Source: Pseudomonas sp. BGr12 (lineage in GTDB: Bacteria; Pseudomonadota; Gammaproteobacteria; Pseudomonadales; Pseudomonadaceae). Taken from it: a stretch of 64,000 nucleotides of DNA. Below the pieces are notes generated by a model. It was not told the DNA's origin. It ran no database searches and saw only the letters and a program-made list of their open reading frames with translations. The position numbers were made by a program, and so were the translations under genes. Positions 61,446 through 64,000 of this stretch are shown here, one piece after another (within the stretch, counting starts at the first letter, position 1; each line of letters opens with the position of its first letter). The stretch is from contig NZ_JALRNF010000029.1 of NCBI RefSeq assembly GCF_030272895.1, positions 1 to 64,000 of the forward strand, written 5' to 3'.

Positions 61446-63860
61446 TCATTGACCATCGATAACGACTTCAAGCCCTACCCTTACCACTGCCTGGTAATAA
61501 CTCACCTGACCCTGGACCTCGCTGAAGTCCGGAGCATTCTCTCCCCGGCCACTGACCTGACCGGCCTCGCTCAAGCCCAGCAAGGTGCTGCCGGCCTGGT
61601 AGATGCAGTGGGTCTGTGCCGGCATCGCGTCTCCCGAGGTACGTCCCCAGGACAGCCAAGAGCGATCCTCGCGCAAGGCGGCAAAACCGCCATAGGTGGC
61701 GGTCAGGGTCAGTACATTGCGCAATCCCGCCGGCACGTTTGCACCTTCTGCCGCCTGCCCCCAGGCATGGACGGTGGTGTCCTCGAGCAACACGGCGAAC
61801 GCCGACGATGCCCCCAACAGGTAAACCGGTGCCGAGGGTGGAGGCGCCGGTTGTTGTCCGCCGAACTGCGGGTCGCCCCAGCAATGGATCCGGCCTTGGC
61901 CGTCAATGGCGGCGAAGGCGCGGCTGGTCGAAGCCAGTTGGCGAACGTCGACCAGACCTGCAGGCACCAGCCCGCCCTGACTGTGATCGCCCCAGGCGTG
62001 CACGCGGCCATCGGGCAAGAGTGCGGCGAAGGCACCATTGCTGGCGTACAGGCGCACGGCCCCTTGGGCAGCAACAACCAGCCCCGGCGTAATGCCGACT
62101 CCTTCACCCCAGCAGTAAACCCGGCCATCAACCTGACGCGTGGCAAACCCCGCATCGGCGCCAATGATCTGCTCGACGTTACGCAAGTTGGCCTTGATGC
62201 CCGCCGGTATCTCCCCTCCGGCGCCCGACTCTCCCCATGCCTCCACCCGCCCGTTACCCAGCAGCGCGGCAAAGGCCCTGCCTGCGCCCGCGACCACCTG
62301 CACATTGACAAGGTTGGGCACGACATCAGGAGGGATGCTCCCGCCAAACCCATCCACGCCCCAGGCCCTGACTTCGCCGCTGCGGGTCAAAGCCGCATAC
62401 GCCTGACCACCGCCGCTGACATGCACGACGTCAGTGATACCCGGCGGCGGCAACAAGGGGCTGCCGGCCGCCGCCCAACCGAACAAGGTGCCGTCGTCTT
62501 TCACCAGGCAGCCGCTGTCATGGCTGCCCAGCAGCAACACGCCACTGACATTGCCCGGGCGCAATTCCAGAACTTCGGTGTCCGCCTCTGGGGAGCTGCG
62601 GTAGGAGACCTGCAACAGCTTTTCCGGGGCTGTGTCGATAAAGCTTTCGCCTGCCTCGCCCGCGGTGTCTCCCAGGTATTGCCAATGCACCGTGCCGGCA
62701 CTGGCGCGGGCTACCAGCCGGGAAGGCGTAGCGTAGTAGTAGGGGCCCCGCGAGGAGCGCGCACCGAAGACCTCGAAACGCAGCCGAACCTCACCGATCA
62801 CATGCACCGTGACCTGTTCGGAAAAGCCGACATGCGCACCACTGCGACGCAACTCATAGGCTACCCGCGCCCGGCCATGAACAATGTCGAGGACCTTCTG
62901 GTTGGCCACTTCAAACACCAGGCCGTCCGCACCCTCGATCTCAAGTTCAAGGGTTTCGGACACCGGATTGCCGTCAGCATCAATGCCGTACCAGTGCAGG
63001 CGTACCACGTCACCCGGAGCAAAATCAGGCGCAGGCGTTTCGACCCTGACCCTGGCCGCGCGACTGCCCAGCACAGCGACGTCGAGGAAGCCATCGACAG
63101 CGTCCAGCACCTCGGGCGCCGGCAGGTCACCTGCACGCACCACCACCTTGATCAATGTGCCTGGCGAGTGTCCGGACCAGTTGTTGACCTCGTCGTGAAC
63201 CTCGTAGACCAGCGGCAGCGCCTCTCTGTCGCCGGCCTTGAGGATGATCTCCGCGGGCACGGTGATGACCACCGGCGCCAGCGGGTCATCGATGACTACT
63301 TGCTGGCGTACCGCCACGCCACCCCAGTACAGGGTGATCCACTGGACGGGCGTGCGGTTGGCGAATGGCGGGATCGTCACCTCGACGCCAGCCGCCAGGT
63401 GCTCCGGGCCCACGCCAAAGCGGGCGATTTCGTCGGGCACCAGCGGTGCTTCCAGGCCATCGCTGATGCCGGTGTCCGGGTCCGGTTCGACGCCGCCTGG
63501 GCGGTCGAGCTTGATCAGCAAGCGGTAACGTTCGGAGGGCTGGGTGTTGATGTCGGTGACGCTGTAGTGGATCGCCAGGGTGCGGGCAAACAGGTGCCGA
63601 CGTTCGATCGACAGCAGCACGTCCTGGTTGTCCTCGCCCTCGAGAATCGGCCGGATCAGCAGCGGCTCGGGATCGTCATCGAGGTACAGCGCCAGGCGTT
63701 GGCCGGGGGCCATGTCCAGCCAGGCGTAGACCAGGATGGCCAGGTCTTCGCCGACATCGGCAATGCCGATGCCACCATCAAAGCCGTCCAGCTCCCTGGC
63801 CTTGAGTACCAGCGGGGGATGCAACGGGGGTCGCTCGACACTCACGGCTTGGTTTGCCAT
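61446..63860 (-). CDS. RCC1-repeat protein with N-terminal Ig-like modules shared with the giant protein (first gene of the operon)
   Basis: An 804-residue protein. Residues 1-350 are beta-rich modules homologous to the N terminus of the 2092-residue protein at 27462-33740: GFDGGIGI, LIKLDRPGGVEPDPDTG, EHLAAGVEV, YWGGVAVRQ, VYEVHDEVNNW and APDFAPGDVVRLHWYG all have counterparts in order. A linker follows, then about eight RCC1-like repeats (about 435-760; for example AGAGRAFAALLGNGRVEAWG). No signal peptide. AGGAG precedes the ATG, and a 20-bp element shared with the giant gene lies 76 bp further upstream. It opens the three-gene operon. Confidence 0.85.
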   Translation of the reverse strand: MANQAVSVERPPLHPPLVLKARELDGFDGGIGIADVGEDLAILVYAWLDMAPGQRLALYLDDDPEPLLIRPILEGEDNQDVLLSIERRHLFARTLAIHYSVTDINTQPSERYRLLIKLDRPGGVEPDPDTGISDGLEAPLVPDEIARFGVGPEHLAAGVEVTIPPFANRTPVQWITLYWGGVAVRQQVVIDDPLAPVVITVPAEIILKAGDREALPLVYEVHDEVNNWSGHSPGTLIKVVVRAGDLPAPEVLDAVDGFLDVAVLGSRAARVRVETPAPDFAPGDVVRLHWYGIDADGNPVSETLELEIEGADGLVFEVANQKVLDIVHGRARVAYELRRSGAHVGFSEQVTVHVIGEVRLRFEVFGARSSRGPYYYATPSRLVARASAGTVHWQYLGDTAGEAGESFIDTAPEKLLQVSYRSSPEADTEVLELRPGNVSGVLLLGSHDSGCLVKDDGTLFGWAAAGSPLLPPPGITDVVHVSGGGQAYAALTRSGEVRAWGVDGFGGSIPPDVVPNLVNVQVVAGAGRAFAALLGNGRVEAWGESGAGGEIPAGIKANLRNVEQIIGADAGFATRQVDGRVYCWGEGVGITPGLVVAAQGAVRLYASNGAFAALLPDGRVHAWGDHSQGGLVPAGLVDVRQLASTSRAFAAIDGQGRIHCWGDPQFGGQQPAPPPSAPVYLLGASSAFAVLLEDTTVHAWGQAAEGANVPAGLRNVLTLTATYGGFAALREDRSWLSWGRTSGDAMPAQTHCIYQAGSTLLGLSEAGQVSGRGENAPDFSEVQGQVSYYQAVVRVGLEVVIDGQ

Positions 63861-63936
63861 CGTTCGCTCCTGCTAATCTCAAGCCACGGGAAATGTGGTT
63901 CGAGGCAGAGTTAGCGCCCTATGGCGGTGGTCCGTA

Positions 63937-63956
63937 AACTGATAGAAATGACAGGT
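63937..63956 (-). promoter_or_regulatory. 20-bp element shared with the giant gene's upstream region
   Basis: AACTGATAGAAATGACAGGT, 17 of 20 identical to 33855-33874. It lies in the gene-free stretch 63861-64000 that should hold the promoter of the RCC1 operon. The rest of that stretch shows no further feature I can name. Confidence 0.5.
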
Positions 63957-64000
63957 ACAAAAGCCCAGAACCTCAGGTTAACCTCCGATGCGGACAACCC

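Noticed and set aside
61368..63914. 848-codon plus-strand frame opposite the first RCC1 gene
   Set aside because: The minus-strand reading shows regular repeats and homology to the giant protein, while this frame shows neither.
63937..63956. PHO box reading of the shared 20-bp element
   Set aside because: The minus strand contains CTGTCAT, a PHO half site, but the second half site at the required 11-bp spacing is absent in both copies.

Overview
This 64-kb window looks like the chromosome of a Pseudomonas of the fluorescens/putida group. Coding density is high, GC is high apart from a few patches, classic pseudomonad REP hairpins (GTGGGAGCGGGCTTGCCCCGCGA type) sit between genes, and two gene blocks are recognisable from pseudomonads: the arginine transaminase locus (aruHI with aruRS) and the PQQ alcohol dehydrogenase locus (exaA/exaB, a pentapeptide protein and AgmR-type regulators). 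No rRNA, tRNA, CRISPR array, transposase or phage gene was seen.

Layout. 1-8.9 kb: tandem repeat, a YiaV/YiaW-like membrane-fusion pair, a PtrR-like LysR regulator divergent from a succinate-semialdehyde dehydrogenase, an MscS channel, a tandem universal stress protein, a phytanoyl-CoA dioxygenase-like enzyme, a small periplasmic protein and a LuxR-type regulator. 9-17.8 kb: a polyamine-type aminotransferase with a PotF-like binding protein, then a dipeptide/nickel-type ABC transporter operon ending in a flavin oxidoreductase, divergent from an Rrf2 regulator. 18.2-39.4 kb: the arginine transaminase region, made of aldehyde dehydrogenase, AruH, AruI, an ADP-forming acyl-CoA synthetase, an acyl-CoA dehydrogenase, an enoyl-CoA hydratase, an amino-acid permease, AruS, a periplasmic binding protein and AruR. 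A 6.3-kb gene for a 2092-residue protein of unknown function interrupts this region and is flanked by duplicated DNA and pseudogene debris. 39.4-45.7 kb: a catabolic cluster of unknown substrate (TetR, class II aldolase, orphan binding protein, FMN/FeS/FAD oxidoreductase, XRE-cupin regulator, enoyl-CoA hydratase). 45.7-49.5 kb: a porin, then a hydroxyisobutyryl-CoA hydrolase/acyl-CoA dehydrogenase pair. 49.6-54.4 kb: exaB, exaA, a pentapeptide protein and two response regulators. 54.5-56.4 kb: DAHP synthase behind an aromatic-amino-acid attenuator, then ppiC. 56.5-63.9 kb: a prolyl-4-hydroxylase-like gene and a three-gene operon of RCC1-repeat proteins.

The best candidate for an undescribed system is the set formed by the giant protein (27462-33740) and the RCC1 operon (57452-63860). 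The first operon product and the giant protein share about 350 N-terminal residues. Both transcription units are preceded by the same 20-bp element (17 of 20 identical). The last operon product carries a run of 15 prolines and lies next to a predicted prolyl hydroxylase gene. Their function is unknown. The second strong observation is the DAHP synthase leader: a 44-residue peptide with a block of Phe, Tyr and Trp codons, a competing antiterminator and a perfect 11-bp terminator, followed by a second aromatic-rich small ORF.

Many reading frames on the strand opposite these genes are long only because of GC-rich codon use and were left out. Assignments rest on reading motifs and on family knowledge; no database search was possible.
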